Assembly: GCA_026261815.1 (NCBI GenBank)
Contig: JAMPIT010000354.1
Coordinates: 1,940,564 to 2,004,563 of the forward strand
From: Monarcha castaneiventris obscurior
Lineage: Eukaryota; Chordata; Aves; Passeriformes; Monarchidae
Length of the DNA: 64,000 nucleotides
Direction: 5' to 3'
Shown: positions 42,004-54,896 of the stretch, piece after piece
How positions within the stretch are numbered: position 1 is the first letter of the stretch
How the letters are laid out: each line of letters begins with the position of its first letter
Notes under the pieces: generated by a model
The model's input: only the letters and a program-made list of their open reading frames with translations
Told to the model about the DNA's origin: nothing
Databases searched by the model: none
Translations under genes and position numbers: made by a program

Positions 42004-42529
42004 CGCCTCAATCAAACAGGATGGGGGGCCAGGCAGATGCTCTGTGAGCTTATATTATTTTATTCGCCTCATAGACTTACTGAGACATCAGAGACAATAC
42101 AAGCTCGCGTTGCCGGCAAAAACTCTAACACTTCCTGGTTACAGAGCATTCTTAAAAGTCTTTCAGCCAATAGCAGTTGCTCTAGAGGCTACAGACAGCT
42201 GTTTCAACCAATCTTCTATATTGCACGTGCATTTGTTAAAACAATACTTGCCTGTTTTATACCTTATATAACAGTGCATAATATTCCATTATTAAGCTTA
42301 ACTTTTATCTTCTCTTGCTAAGCATTATTTTTTGCAAATTCTAAAAGTTCTCTCAGCTAGGCTTAGTACCATAAGCTTTTGTTCTCGTGTCCTTGTTCTA
42401 TTAAATTGTATTTTCTTTAATATTTACTCAGGCAAAGCTGTTTCCTAAAATCTTTCTGCTTTATTTGTAAAACCTGCTTTTGTTTCTCACCTTTAGAAAT
42501 CCCTTTACCTTTATCTGTATTTCCTACAG
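42004..42529 (-). mobile_element. LTR-like insert between duplicated modules
   Basis: A/T-rich block whose minus strand starts TGTAGGAAATACAG and has AATAAA (plus-strand TTTATT near 42059). It lies between two copies of the minisatellite module. The left terminus and a target duplication could not be defined. Confidence 0.5.
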
Positions 42530-42728
42530 TTCTCCCCCAGGGCTGCTCTGGGTCCTGCTGCCATCCCCAGCCCCACAGAGCCGAGGGACAGGGGACAGCC
42601 AAGGGACATGGGACAGCTGAGGAACACAGGGCAGCCAGGGAACACGGCTTGGCCGAGGGACACGGGACAGGCAGGGAACATGGCCTGGCCGAGGGACACG
42701 GGACAGCCAAGGGACAGGGGACAGGCAC
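42530..42728 (+). repeat. GGGACA-type minisatellite module, second copy
   Basis: Opens with the same GTTCTCCCCCAGGGCTG as 41774 and repeats GAGGGACACGGGACAG. It is interrupted at 42728 by an LTR and resumes at 43332. Confidence 0.8.
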
Positions 42729-43331
42729 TGTTATAAACGGTCTCTTGATGCTGCCAATTATCTGTAATCCTTTATTTAACAGTAACCGGGGACAAGTACA
42801 GGGAGTAGCCCAAATACCGTGAGCAGCAAGGCAGACGAAACAACAGTGCGGGCACAATGCCACGTGCTCATTCAGCACACAGGTTACCTCGGGAGAACCT
42901 GATGATGGGCACCAGAACCATTTATATTGTCTTTGTCTCAGTTCATGATTGGCCAGTTCACTTTCAATCCCTTATTTGCATGTCTGTTGTGACTGGCTTG
43001 TTTCATGGTTCATTCCTGACCAATCATTTGTCTAGGGGATTATTTCATTGGCTGTCCTTTTTGTCCAATCCGTGCCTCCCTTGATGATGCGAGAATGATG
43101 TCATGTGCACAAAGAGGTGATGACGGTCCTCATGGCACCCTCAGGAGTCTCCCACTCCCCAAACAAACCGCACATGCCCAAACAAACTGCATAAACTCCA
43201 ACACTAACCCAAACCTCCAGTTAACACAATCAACAGAATATTCTCTAAACTATCTCTAACAAGCTAACTTGACCCACCCCCTTAATTAATTTTATTTCAA
43301 CTGTAACCAGTGACCAAAACACTTTTTAACA
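42729..43331 (-). mobile_element. Solo LTR, TGTTA/TAACA termini
   Basis: 603 bp with TGTTATAAACGG at the left and TTTTTAACA at the right. AATAAA is on the minus strand (plus-strand TTTATT near 42771). The flanking pentamers GGCAC and GGCAG are a near-duplicate. It splits the second copy of the minisatellite module. Confidence 0.85.
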
Positions 43332-43400
43332 GGCAGGGAACACGGTCTGGCCCAGGGACACTGTGCTCCAGCACTTAGGGCTGTTGTGCCCCGGGCGTTG

Positions 43401-43934
43401 CCCTCGGGCTCCCAGGACAGGCAGAGGGGGTGAATCCTCTCCAGGAGCTGTTGCTCGCTTTAAGCTTTGGTGTTGGACATTCCCACGGAGCCACCCGCAG
43501 TGGCTGGAACCCGGCCGGTGCCCGGTGCCACCAAAGCCACCCCGTCAGTGCCCTCCTGCCCCGGGCAGGGCAGAGAACACCGAAGGAAAGGCTCGAGTTC
43601 GGCTCGGGGCAAGGAAAAGGCACTCCCCTGTCACTGCCGCAGGCACCTCAGACCCGGCCTGGGGAAAGGACTGGGATTTATGTCCCAGCGAATGCCAGCA
43701 GGGATTGCTTCTCATCTCACCGCTGGCATTTGATTGGTCATAAATTCCAGTCATTTACCCATGGAACTCCCATGGCAATGGGCTGGGGGGGAGATCCATC
43801 CATGGAATTCTCACCAGACTGGGATGAGAGTATGATCCGGCCATGGAAATTCCATGGGAATTCCTGCATTCCCAAGTACCCCGTTCCTGAATCCCACATT
43901 CCCATAGGAATTCCCCTCCCCCTCCCACACCCAC
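43401..43934. other. No gene identified
   Basis: GC-rich sequence between the minisatellite module and the class I alpha-2 exon. The alpha-3 and transmembrane exons of class I should lie here on the minus strand, but none is recognisable. Confidence 0.5.
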
Positions 43935-44700
43935 TTTTGTGCTCCGGAGCCTCCTGACCATATCTGACGTTTTTTGGGAGTTCTTCCACACAGGTGTGTC
44001 CCAGGTAATGCTTCATCTGCTCTGCCATGATCCCTTTGGATTCCCAGCACCTCTGGGTGATCCGGGTGGCACTGTAGGACACTGCAAAGCTCCCAGATAC
44101 TAGCTGGAAGGAGATGAAATCCCACCTGTCGTAGCCGTACCGGTGGGATCCATGGATGCTCCATTGGACGCAGCTGGAAACCACCCGCACCGTGGGGAGA
44201 CCAGGGAATGAGGAGAGAATGGACCCATGGAGTCGTGTCCCAGCCCCACAGAGCCCCTTGCAGCTCCCTGGATTCCCATCCCAGCCCCACAGATTCCCCC
44301 CAATTCCCACAGATCCCCCCAGTTCCCACAGATCCCAGCCCAGCCCACAGCTCCCCGCTGTGGTTGTACCGGCCCCGTCTCCAGTGCTCCAGGTCACCAT
44401 CGGCCACATGCCGGTTCCTCTCCTTGAGCCAGGTCTGGCCATCCCAATATCCTGGGTCTGGCTATCCCAATGTCCCAGGTCTGGCTATCCCCATATCCTG
44501 GGTCCGGCTTTCCATGTATCCTGGATCTGGCTATCCCAATATCCCGGCTCAGCTCCTGCCACCATCCCCGGTGCCTGCAGCTCCATCCGGCCCCGCTTGC
44601 TGCCACAGCGCTCAGAGGGGGTCCCATCCACCTCCCCCACAATCAAAGACTGTGGACCCCCAGGCTGGGCTCCGACAGCACCAATTCCAGGTACTGCAGG
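43935..44700 (-). pseudogene. MHC class I alpha-chain pseudogene (alpha-1 and alpha-2 exons)
   Basis: The minus strand carries two peptide-binding exons. Alpha-1 (about 44700-44345) has VGEVDG, SKRGRMEL and EPGYWDSQ, then a run of short repeats that disrupts the helix, ending near a RGRYNHSG-like segment. Alpha-2 (about 44205-43935) is open and well kept: GSHRYGYDRWDFISFQL, then WESKGIMAE, YLGHTCVEEL and VRYGQEAPE, with both expected cysteines (in VSSCV and HTCVEEL). The intron between them has GGAATCTGTGGGG-type repeats. No leader, alpha-3 or transmembrane exon is seen. Class I presents peptides to CD8 T cells; this copy cannot. It sits in the centre of the inverted duplication. Confidence 0.88.
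44440..44560 (-). repeat. Short tandem repeat grown inside the alpha-1 exon
   Basis: About five copies of a 23-30-bp unit (GGCTATCCCAATATCCTGGG on the plus strand) that derive from the codons for the PGYWDSQ segment of the alpha-1 domain. Confidence 0.75.
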
Positions 44701-44759
44701 GAGTGGAGAACTGGGTGGACACGGAGATTTGGGGCAGCTGGGGGGCTGAGAGTGAGAGT

Positions 44760-45530
44760 TTGGGCATCCAGCGGGGTCCACAGGTCAAGAAAAGGGGGGA
44801 CTTGAAGAGCTGGGAGAGCTGGGAAGAAGGTTCAGGGGCTCAGTCAAGGAAAGGGGGGTGCAGGGACTGGGAGAGGAGGGATGGGGTGTCCGGGGAATCC
44901 TGTGCCCAGGAAAGAGGGTGCCAGGGGTCCTCAGTGTGAGGAAAGGAAGGGCCGGGGGCTGGGAAATGCAGGAAGGGGGCCCAGGGGTCCCGGGGTCAAG
45001 GAAAAGGGGAGGTCTGGGGGCTGGGAGAGGGGGGTGGCTGGGAAAAGGTTGCCTTGGTGCCGGATAAGGGGGTGCAGGGGGGTCCTGAGGTCCAGAAATG
45101 GGGGATTCAGAGGGGCAAAGGGGTAAAAGGGCATCTCAGTTCTCAGGAATGGGGGTTCAGGGGGGTCTCAGGGCCAAGGAAATGGGGGGTCAGGGACTTG
45201 GAGAGGTAGAAGGGAGTTCCAGGGGGTCCCTGTGCCCAGGAAAGGGGAGTCCAGGGTTTTCCAAAAAAGGTAACAGGGTGGGGACCCCCGGGATGTCCAG
45301 GAAGGGGGAGTTCAGGGGGTCTCTGGTTTTGCAGAAAGGTGGGGCTGGGGGCCGGGAAAGGCAGGAATGGGGGTCCAAGGCATTCCAAGGCATCCCAGGG
45401 TCAGGCACACGGGCAGTTTGGAGGATGGGAGACATGGGATGGCCGGGAAAAGGGGAGCAGGGGCGTCCTGATGTCCAGAAATGGGTGATTCAGGGGGGTC
45501 CTGGTGCCGGGGTCCCACTCCCCCCTCGCT
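44760..45530 (+). repeat. G/A-rich minisatellite
   Basis: Degenerate units around GGAAAGGGGGGT, CAGGGGTCCNGGG and GGGGCTGGGAG, spacing about 55-110 bp. Long frames in it are low-complexity glycine/arginine or proline-rich and not taken as genes. Confidence 0.8.
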
Positions 45531-45669
45531 GCCCCCAGGAGCCCCCAGCCCCAGCGCTGGAGCCATCGCTCTGCTCCGGGCAGATCCCAGCAGCGCAGGT
45601 TGGGAGATGTAGCAGTACCTGAGGGAGGGCGGGGGGGAACAGGGGGATCACTTCCAGCTGTCCCCAGTG

Positions 45670-46830
45670 AAGGCTCTGTAAATCCCAGTTAATCCCAGTC
45701 ACCCGCAATATGGTTACAGACACTCCCAATATATCCTAGTTGTGCTGAACATTCTCATAGTCATTCCCAGGCACTCCCAGTTACCTCAGCATGGTTCTGT
45801 TGCCCCCAGCATTATCCCAGTCACTCCCAGTACATCCCAGTTGTCACCAGCATGCATCGTGTCATTCCCAGTTGCTCCCAGTTCCTCCCAGTGCGTGCAC
45901 AGTTGGCTCCCAGTATGGGCCTGGTAGCTCCCAGTAACCCCCAGTCAGGGTCCAATCACACCCACTGTAATCCCAGTGTGATTGTAGCCACTCTCAGTAT
46001 GATGCCAGTCACTCCCCGTCACTCCCAGTCTGGGCCCAGTTGCTCCCAGTCACCCCCAGTATGGATCCAGTCATGGCCAGCACCTTTCGTCTCTCCCAGT
46101 CTCAGTCCAGTAGGATCCCAGTCATTCTCAGATACTGTCAGTACTATTCCAGTCACTCCCAGTATGATCCCAGCTAGTTCCAGTGGGATCCCAGTATGAT
46201 CCCAGCATGGGCACAGCTGCTCCCATTGTCATCCAGTGTGGTTCCAGTTGCTCCCATTTACCAACACTGTGATTTGAGTCTCTCCCAGTGTATCCCAGTT
46301 GCTCACAGCATGTTCCCAGTCACTCCCAGTTGCCCTGAGTTGCTTCCAGTCTGATCCCAGTTGCTCAGAGCCACTCCCAGTCACCCTCAGTGCAGTCCCA
46401 GTTGCTGCCAGTAGGATCCAGTATGATCCCAGTCTCCTGCAGCATGGGCCCAGCTGCTCCCACTGCAATCCCAGTATGATCCCAGCTGCCCCCAGCATGG
46501 TTCCAGTTGCTCCCTGTTCCTCCCAGTGTCACCCCAGTTGAACCCTGTTGAGTACAGTCCCAGTCACTCCCCATATGATCCCAGTCCCTTCCAGCATGGT
46601 CCCAGTCATGCCCAGTTACCCCCACTGTAGACCCAGTCACTACCATTTACTACCCGTTCCCCCCAGCCTGGTCCCAGTTCTCCCCAGCATGGTCCTGGTT
46701 CCCAGTGTGGTTCCAGTCCCCGCAGTATGGTTAACAGACACTCCCAGTATATCCCAGTTGCCCTCAGCATGCTCATAGCCATTCCCAATTGGCCCAGTAA
46801 GGTTCCAGTTATCCCAGTACAAATCAGTCA
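45670..46830 (-). repeat. CCCAGT minisatellite, mirror of 40.7-41.7 kb
   Basis: Plus strand repeats CCCAGTATGATCCCAGTC and CCAGTTGCTCCCAGT, the reverse complement of the array at 40655-41750. Confidence 0.9.
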
Positions 46831-47864
46831 CTGCCAGTGGTGCCACTCCTGGGATCCCCCAGCCCTCTCTGCGTTCCCCCCTCCTGGCTCTCCAGGCTGC
46901 TGAGAGGAGCCCCAAGGGCTGCAAGTGCCCAGCCAGGGTCCCCAGCAAGGCCCAGTTTGGATGTGCAGCCCCCAATGTTCCCAGTTTCCCTCTCCTTTAT
47001 CCCGGGCCGGGTTCCCCCTCCCCCAGCGGGTGGGAGCAGCCGAGAGCCCCGCGCTGCCCATCTCGACCTGTCCCGGCTCCATCCCCACTGCTTCTGTGGG
47101 CAGTGAGGGCTTCGGGAACGGGGGACCCAGCGTGTGGCTGGTGCTGGGGGGAGGAGGAGGAGGGAGGAAGAGGAGGGATGAAGAAGGAAATTGAGAAGGG
47201 ATAGAAGTAGGAGAAGGAAGTGGGATTAGGGAGGCAGAGGGCTGTAAGAGGTGGAGTGGGAGGAAGAGGAAGAGGAGGGACAAGGGAGAATCAAGTAAAG
47301 GAGAAGGAACAGCGAGGTCAAGCACTCCCTGAATTCACAGCCCCCTACCGATGGGATCATCGCCCCCCATCCCACAGGTGCTCAGGGAGAGGGAGCTCAG
47401 CTCCTGGGGGTGGTCCCTGGGCTGGATGTTTTTGCAGGGGATGTTTGGCTGAACAGAAAATGCTCCTTGGGGGACATTGGGGGGTCCCAGTGGCGGCTGC
47501 CAGCAGGGTTGGGGGGACACGGGTCCCCTGCCGTGGTGGGGGTTGGGTCTGCCCGGGTCAGGCATCACTGCCTCCAGCCCGGAGCCTGGGGGCTGTGGGA
47601 CCCCTGGGAAAGCCAGAGGGGGGAACCTCAGGACCTGCAGAATGGGGAGAGCAGAGAGGGGCAATACAGGGACCAAGGGACCCCTGGCAGTCTGGAGGAG
47701 CAGACCCCTGTGTCCCCCAGGAGACCAAAGTGGGGAGCCCAGAGAGGGGGAAGTGCCACGATTTGCAGGACCCTCAACAGCCTGGAGAGGAGCAGGGGGG
47801 ACTCCTTGGACCCCATAAGCCCCAACATTCCTAAGTGGGGAGAAGGAGGAGGGGAGAGCTTTTC
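46831..47864. other. No gene identified
   Basis: GC- and purine-rich sequence between the minisatellite and the right arm, with a GGAGGAAGAGGAGGGA-type purine tract near 47150-47300. Overlapping long frames on both strands have no domain content. Confidence 0.5.
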
Positions 47865-48141
47865 GGGTTCCTGGGACTCCCAGCAGCCTGGGGAGGGCGG
47901 GGACCGAGTAGAGAGGGGGACCCCCAATACAAGCGAGACCTCCAGCAGCTGGGACGGGGGAAATGGCCAAACACCAAAGGGGAGGGAGCAGAGATGGTGA
48001 ACTCCTTGGAGGCATTTTCAGGGCTCAGTTTTGGTGTTTTGGAGATTTTATGGACACGCAATGCCTCGTGACTTCTAGAGATGGACTTGGGGAGAGGGAC
48101 CTTCAAACTCACACTCATCCCTTGTTTTCCCCCCAAACCAG

Positions 48142-49490
<1,349 letters not shown>

Positions 49491-49908
49491 GCCCTGCTGA
49501 CCCACATTCCCCGTGATCCAGTTGGGGAAGACCCCTGGCTGGTGCTCTCCACATCCTCCTGGATCCCCGTAGGCACCTGGGTGAACGCAGGGGCCAGAAC
49601 ATCCATTTGGACTCTGAAATCAGAAATTCATTGGGAAGAGCTGATTTGTTGACTTTACAGCCCAAACATTCTCACCTACTCTGTCCAATTGTTTCTTCTG
49701 GTGGCATCAAGCAACACTGGATGATCTTGAAGGTCTTTTCCAACATAAATAATTTCCATCTTTGCCCTGTCAAAACAACGAGGACTGGGACAAAAATAAA
49801 GAAATTAAACAAAGAGATCTAAAGCTGCACCATTTACCAGGTTTTGGGGGTGAATTTGGGGTTGGTTCAGGGGAATATTCGTGAGGATTTGGGTGTTCTG
49901 GGGCTTCC

Positions 49909-50122
49909 CAGGCCAGGCGGACAGGGCCACAATCTCGTAGTTGTGCTGGCAGAATGTTTCCACCTAAGCCCGTCTGTTCTCCAGGAACTGCGGCTGTCTG
50001 TCTCAGTCCCTGGCCTGGGTCTCCCCATTTGGGGTGTGCCCCTCAAAAGTGCCCAAATCGCTGTTGAAGTGTCCGAGCTGCTTCCGGCTGGGGATGTTCC
50101 TGTCCACCAAGCTCTCCTGATC
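49909..50122 (-). pseudogene. MHC class II beta exon 2 remnant, right arm
   Basis: Mirror copy of 37732-37945 with the same two internal stops and no length difference. The shared stops show that the exon was already dead before duplication or was converted afterwards. Confidence 0.82.
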
Positions 50123-50477
50123 AGTGCCATGGGGGGCGGGGAGGGGTTTAGAGGTCCCTGGGGGGATTGGGAGGGGCTTCTGTGGCTCTTGAGGGCATTT
50201 GTGGTTCTGGGAAGATGTTTGGGGGACTTTTAGGGTGGTTTGTGAGGGAGTTTTTGGGGTCCTGGCAATACTGTGTGGCTTGGAGAGAATTTGGAGGAGA
50301 AGGAATGGAGTTTTGGTGGTTCTTGGGGTAATTTCTGTTGCAGGGAGTGGTTGGGGGGGCGGTCCTGGCTGGGAGCTGTGGGGTGGTCTGAGGGAGCGGT
50401 CCAGGAGCGGCTGTGGGGCTGGAAGGGGGTTTTTGGGCACCTGTGACCCCCCCAGGCCCCCAAAGCTGCCACCAGAC

Positions 50478-50549
50478 CCCATCCCTCAAGATGCTGCCGG
50501 GGTTGGGGGCTCCATGTTGGGGTTCATCCTCCTGGTGCTGTGGGAGAAG
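50478..50549 (+). pseudogene. MHC class II beta-like transmembrane exon, right arm
   Basis: Same helix as at 37305-37376 (AGVGGSMLGFILLVLWEK), ending at GTGAGG. A possible next exon follows the CCCCACAG at about 50632-50639, just outside the conserved arm. It again lies on the strand opposite to exon 2. Confidence 0.5.
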
Positions 50550-50650
50550 GTGAGGGGGAGTCCCCAGGGGCCGTGCGTGTGCCCCCCAGAGCGTGTATGA
50601 CCCCCCCATCCCGGTGTCACCCCCTTTTCCTTCCCCACAGGGCTCTTGCC

Positions 50651-51639
50651 CCAGGCCCGGCTGCCCCTGGGAGGGAATTTGGGGAGGGGGTAGAGGGGGT
50701 GTGCAGCCCCCGCCAGGGGATGACCCCAGCCCCGCGCCCTTCGTTCAGCACCGAGCTGGGCTTGGGGCCGCAGGAGGAAGAGGCCGATGGGAAGCAGATC
50801 CTGCAGGGGCCACAGGGCTTGGGCTCAGGGCAGGTTCCTGCCCTGCACACCTGGCTCAGGTGTGCCCCTGGCCCGGGAAGGGAGCGGGACATTCCCATCC
50901 CCACTGATCAGGGCTGGGAGCAGCGCTGGGAGCAGGCACATGGAAATACTGGGAGCGACTGGGACCACACTGAGGGGGTGAATGATCCCCCCCAGCTCCT
51001 TTTCAGGCCGCCCTGCCATCTGAGAAATGCTCGCTCGGCCTCGGCCTTGGCCAGCAGCCCCCGGGCTCAGCTGCTCTGAGCTCATCAGAAACTCTGTCTG
51101 CTCCCAGGCACTGCTGCTGCCCAACGAGCTCCTGGTTCCTTTGGGGGCAGCCTTCGGAACTGTTTTTCCTCCCTCAGTGGCACAACATCCCTGTTCTCAC
51201 ACTTTCAAGGAAAGCTGTTGATGCGAAGTGTGGCCAGGATGAAACATTGCTGTGACTGAAGCCCCTCTCTCGGGGCCCTGTAAACAGTGGCCCAAAGGGA
51301 GCCCCTTGGAGCTCTCCTGGACCAGCGTCCTCCCTCTGAGTGGGGCCTCTCCGAGCTGGGAACTCTCCCGTTTGCTGAGCTCAGGGGATCCCCGAACAAC
51401 GAGGGACCCTGGGCCGATTCCCCCACTCCTCCAGGCTCAACCCTTCGCCTGCTGGGGAGATGCAAAAGCATCCGCAGGGAGCATTTCCCTTCCCTCCAGG
51501 GGAATTTCCCACAGGGCCCTGGCACTGACTCTTTCTGTCTGTGTGCACACACGTGTGCCTGTGCTTTGGCAAACGTGGCAGAAATGCTGCTCTCTGAGGG
51601 GTTTCAGTGCCTTGGATACCTGAGTCAGTCAGGCCTGTA
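50651..51639. other. No gene identified
   Basis: GC-rich sequence past the right arm. It may contain the cytoplasmic end or 3' region of the class II-like remnant, but nothing can be assigned with confidence. Confidence 0.4.
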
Positions 51640-51875
51640 AGCAAGGTTAAGTCTCAAGGTGTAAGCTCAGTTAAATGCTGCGAAGTGTTGCCTTTTGCTA
51701 AGTTAAGTTTAATATAAGTCGTAAGCTAAGTTAAATACTGTTAAGTGTTATTCCCCTGATAAATTGTGAAGTCACAGGTTATGAGTTAGGTGAAATTCTG
51801 TTAAGTGCTGTTCTTTTGCTAAATGGTGAAGTTTAAGGTGTCAGTTAAGGTTAAGGTAGAAGTTAAGTCCTGTTC
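51640..51875 (+). repeat. GTTAAG degenerate tandem repeat, about 60-bp unit
   Basis: Repeats of AAGTTAAATNCTGTTAAGTG followed by TTGCTAAATTGTGAAG-like text, about four copies. Confidence 0.75.
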
Positions 51876-51941
51876 AGTTTGAGCTCTGTGAAGCTTTTTG
51901 GCCCCATTCCTTTGATCCTTGCCCTCACTGTCCTTTTGTCA

Positions 51942-51974
51942 CACACACCTAAACACACACACACACACACACAG
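51942..51974 (+). repeat. CA microsatellite
   Basis: CACACACCTAA followed by about eleven CA units. Confidence 0.95.
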
Positions 51975-52426
51975 AGGGACAGTTCTTGGCGCATTTCTGG
52001 TTTGATTGTCTGGATTTGGTTTGGTTTTGTTTCCTTGGTGTGCCTGAACAGTGCTGGCAGGAGTAGAGTGAGTCTTGCCAAGGAACTTTGTGGTGCTGTT
52101 GCTTAATATTAAATCTGATTTTTGCTGCTCCCTTGCCGGGGATTTTTGAAGCACTCTCAGCCCCTCGTTCGTAACAGGGTGGAGGAGCCCTGGCCCAGGC
52201 ACTTGCCCTGGGGGACACGGGGACGCTGCCGGGGGGTCCCTGTCCCCCTGTGCCACCCCCCCCCCAGCCCCAGCCCCCCGGCCCCATGTCAGGCTCTGGG
52301 GATCGATCTCGTGGAACATCCTCTGGGGGAGGCTGCAGCGTCAGGGGCGGAGGGGACCTGGGGGGACAGGGGACCCCGCTGTGCATGAGGAGCCTTGAAC
52401 TTCTCTGGGGGGAACTGTGAGGGGGG
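51975..52426. other. No gene identified
   Basis: Nothing recognisable. Six G bases at 52421-52426 are the left target copy for the following solo LTR. Confidence 0.4.
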
Positions 52427-52787
52427 TGTGGTAGATAGGGACAGGCGAATGGAAGATCTCGCGATGTGACGGAAAGCAGAAGCAGCATGGAACCTTCCCC
52501 CCCACTCTCATTCCTCTGTGATAAGCGATCACCCAAGGTATGCAACCCCTCCTAATCCCAGTAGTTTTCCACTCCTTACTAACTCTAGCTATCCCACCGT
52601 CCCCCCTTCTGACGTAGTGAAGCCCCTTGACTATTTAACCCCATGAGATAAGATAATAAACGCCGTTTGACCATCCACCATATTGGTGTCTGTGTGTGTC
52701 TATGGACCGAGTGGCCCTAGGTGAGGCTGGGCTGCCGTGCTGGCTTCTTTAAACCAGGTCGCCTTGCCTTCATAGCAGAAGGCAACA
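52427..52787 (+). mobile_element. Solo LTR with GGGGGG target duplication
   Basis: TGTGGTAGATAGGG start, GCAGAAGGCAACA end, with AATAAA (near 52655). Flanked by GGGGGG at 52421-52426 and 52788-52793. Same family as the minus-strand solo LTR at 12319-12673. Confidence 0.92.
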
Positions 52788-52807
52788 GGGGGGTTCGGGG
52801 TGACCTC

Positions 52808-53049
52808 CCCAGTGACCTCACACAGCCCCCTGTGATGTCACAGCCCACCCTGTGATGTCACACAGCCACTCTGTGATGTCACAAAGGCCCATGTGATGCC
52901 ACAGCCCTCTCTGGGATGTCACAGTTGATGCTGTGATGTCAACAACCTGCCCTGGGAACTCACATGGCTATTCTGTGCTGTCACAGCCTGCTCTCAGATG
53001 TCACAGCCCCTTGGTGATGGCACAGAGCCACCCTGTGATGGCACAACCT
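52808..53049 (+). repeat. GATGTCACA satellite, third locus (part 1)
   Basis: Same unit and strand as 16372-17686 but more degenerate; interrupted by an LTR at about 53052. Confidence 0.88.
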
Positions 53050-53051
53050 AT

Positions 53052-53573
53052 TGCGAGGGTTCTCTTCGCTGAGGATCCAATCCCGGAGTAACGAACAGAC
53101 AAGCCAATGTGGTTTTATGATCGTTCTCATTTTATTATTATTAGAAGCATTCTTATATAGTGTTTGTTATTGCGCTCACGTGTTTAAGGCGGTATTATAA
53201 TTGGTTAATTACATCTTCATACACAGATGAAATCATTAGTGATTGGTCATTAAAGCAAAGTGACTGTCACATCTTCTGACATCTCTTTTAGCCTTGCAGT
53301 TTCAGTGCTTTAAAACTTCTAACATCCAGTGCATTTTTCTCAGGCTTCTAGCCAGTATTGCTTTGTATGCTCCATTGTATTCTGTATAGTCCTTTGTCTT
53401 CTGTGTTCCCTTTTAGATACATTTGGCAGGGGCACAGGAAGACTTTCTATCATCCTTATGTTTCAGTTGTCACGTATTCTTTGCTCAATATTTCAATGAT
53501 CCAGCTTGGGTTCTCAGAACCTAACTCTTGCAGGGGTTCTGCAAGACCACGTTGCTCTAAAAAGTCCTCTACA
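53052..53573 (-). mobile_element. Solo LTR inside satellite
   Basis: TG...CA block of about 520 bp with AATAAA on the minus strand (plus-strand TTTATT near 53132). CAACC occurs just outside both ends (53044-53048 and 53575-53579), but offset from the TG and CA ends by one to three bases, so the exact termini are uncertain. Confidence 0.72.
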
Positions 53574-54080
53574 GCAACCCACTCTCTGATGTCATAGCCT
53601 TCTCTGTGACATCACACAGCCTTCTCTGTGATGTCACAGGCAACTCTGTGACATCACACAGCTGATCTGTGATGTCATAGCCAGCTCTATGATGCCATAC
53701 AGCCACCCTGTGATGTTGCAACCCCCTCTATGATGTCATAGGCTGTTTTGCGATGGCCCATCCCTCTCTGTGATGTCCGACAGGCAGCTCTGTGATATCA
53801 CAGCACACTCTATCATGTCCCATCACCATCCTTTGATTTCACAGCCCTCCCTGTGATGTCACACAGCCCACTCTGTGATGTCACACAGCCATCCTATGAT
53901 ATCAAAGCCCACTCTGTGATGTCACACAGCCTCTTCTATGTCACAGCCTGCTCTGTGATTTCACACAGTCCCCTCTATGATGTCATAGCTGCTCAATGAC
54001 CTCACACAACCCATTCTGTGGTGTCACATAGCCCCTTTCTGACATCACAGCTGCTCTGTGGTTCTATGACACAGGCACAG
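53574..54080 (+). repeat. GATGTCACA satellite, third locus (part 2)
   Basis: Continuation of the array after the LTR, ending just before another LTR at 54084. Confidence 0.88.
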
Positions 54081-54083
54081 AGC

Positions 54084-54538
54084 TGTTACCAAAAATTCAG
54101 TGAAACAAAACCTCCTTAACACCAAGGCAGCAGGAAGCAGCAGCATTCTTTATTCAGCCGCATGCACCAGGGGAGAGCCCCTCCAAAAGTCGTGTGTGCT
54201 GAGTTCAGGAATGTTCCTGTTTGCAGACTGTGTTTTACAGACACATTCCAAGATTGCCCCAGAATAAACACACACATGATAATCATTTCCCCAAAATCAC
54301 TGCATATTTCCCCCACCCCTTTGCACATCTGTTCTTCTGCCCTGGGTGTCTCTTTGGGGGTCCCTGGTGGTCGGTGACCCCAAAGTCAGCCCTGACTGCC
54401 CGGTGAGCTGGTGAAAGTTGGCACACCTGGGCTGGTTGCTGCCTACAGAATGAGCCTTGTGCGGTTCCATGGGCCAGTGGCTTTTGGAGAATAAGCATTG
54501 TATGAACCCAGCAGGTGCAAACCATTTTTCATCTGGCA
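54084..54538 (-). mobile_element. 3' LTR of minus-strand ERV with env
   Basis: The minus strand starts TGCCAGATGAAAAATGG (at 54538) and ends GGTAACA (at 54084), with AATAAA (plus-strand TTTATT near 54149). A polypurine tract (AAGGTGGGGGAAATT on the minus strand) precedes it at about 54539-54553. Its far edge abuts the GATGTCACA satellite. Confidence 0.8.
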
Positions 54539-54896
54539 AATTTCCCCCACCTTGAGGGTTGTGAAGCTTCTCTTCCCTTCAAGCCCTCCTAAGCCTCACT
54601 CTGCTCCTTTATTCACATCCCAGGAGTTCCTCTGTTGCTTTCACAGCTGTGTTCCTTACACAACTTAAAGCAAGTGTCATAAGCACAAGTATTGCTCAAT
54701 CCCAGTTATACTTTGCAAAAGTGAGGCCAACCATCAGTCAGAGAAAATCCAAGTACTTTAAAAATTGTATTCAACCAGGTACTTTCTAACCCTCCCCTTA
54801 ATTCCCTGCTGGACGCAGCAACTGATTTTATCCTTTCTACCCGATAATCCAATCCAGCATCACATTCGGAATGTGCACACAACAAGTGTTGGTGTT

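Noticed and set aside
44208..45622. Long plus-strand frames across the MHC class I remnant and the following repeat
   Set aside because: They are antisense to recognisable class I exons or lie in a minisatellite.
47335..48015. A 226-codon minus-strand frame antisense to the region before the zinc-finger copy
   Set aside because: Overlaps equally long frames on the other strand and has low-complexity content; likely composition only.
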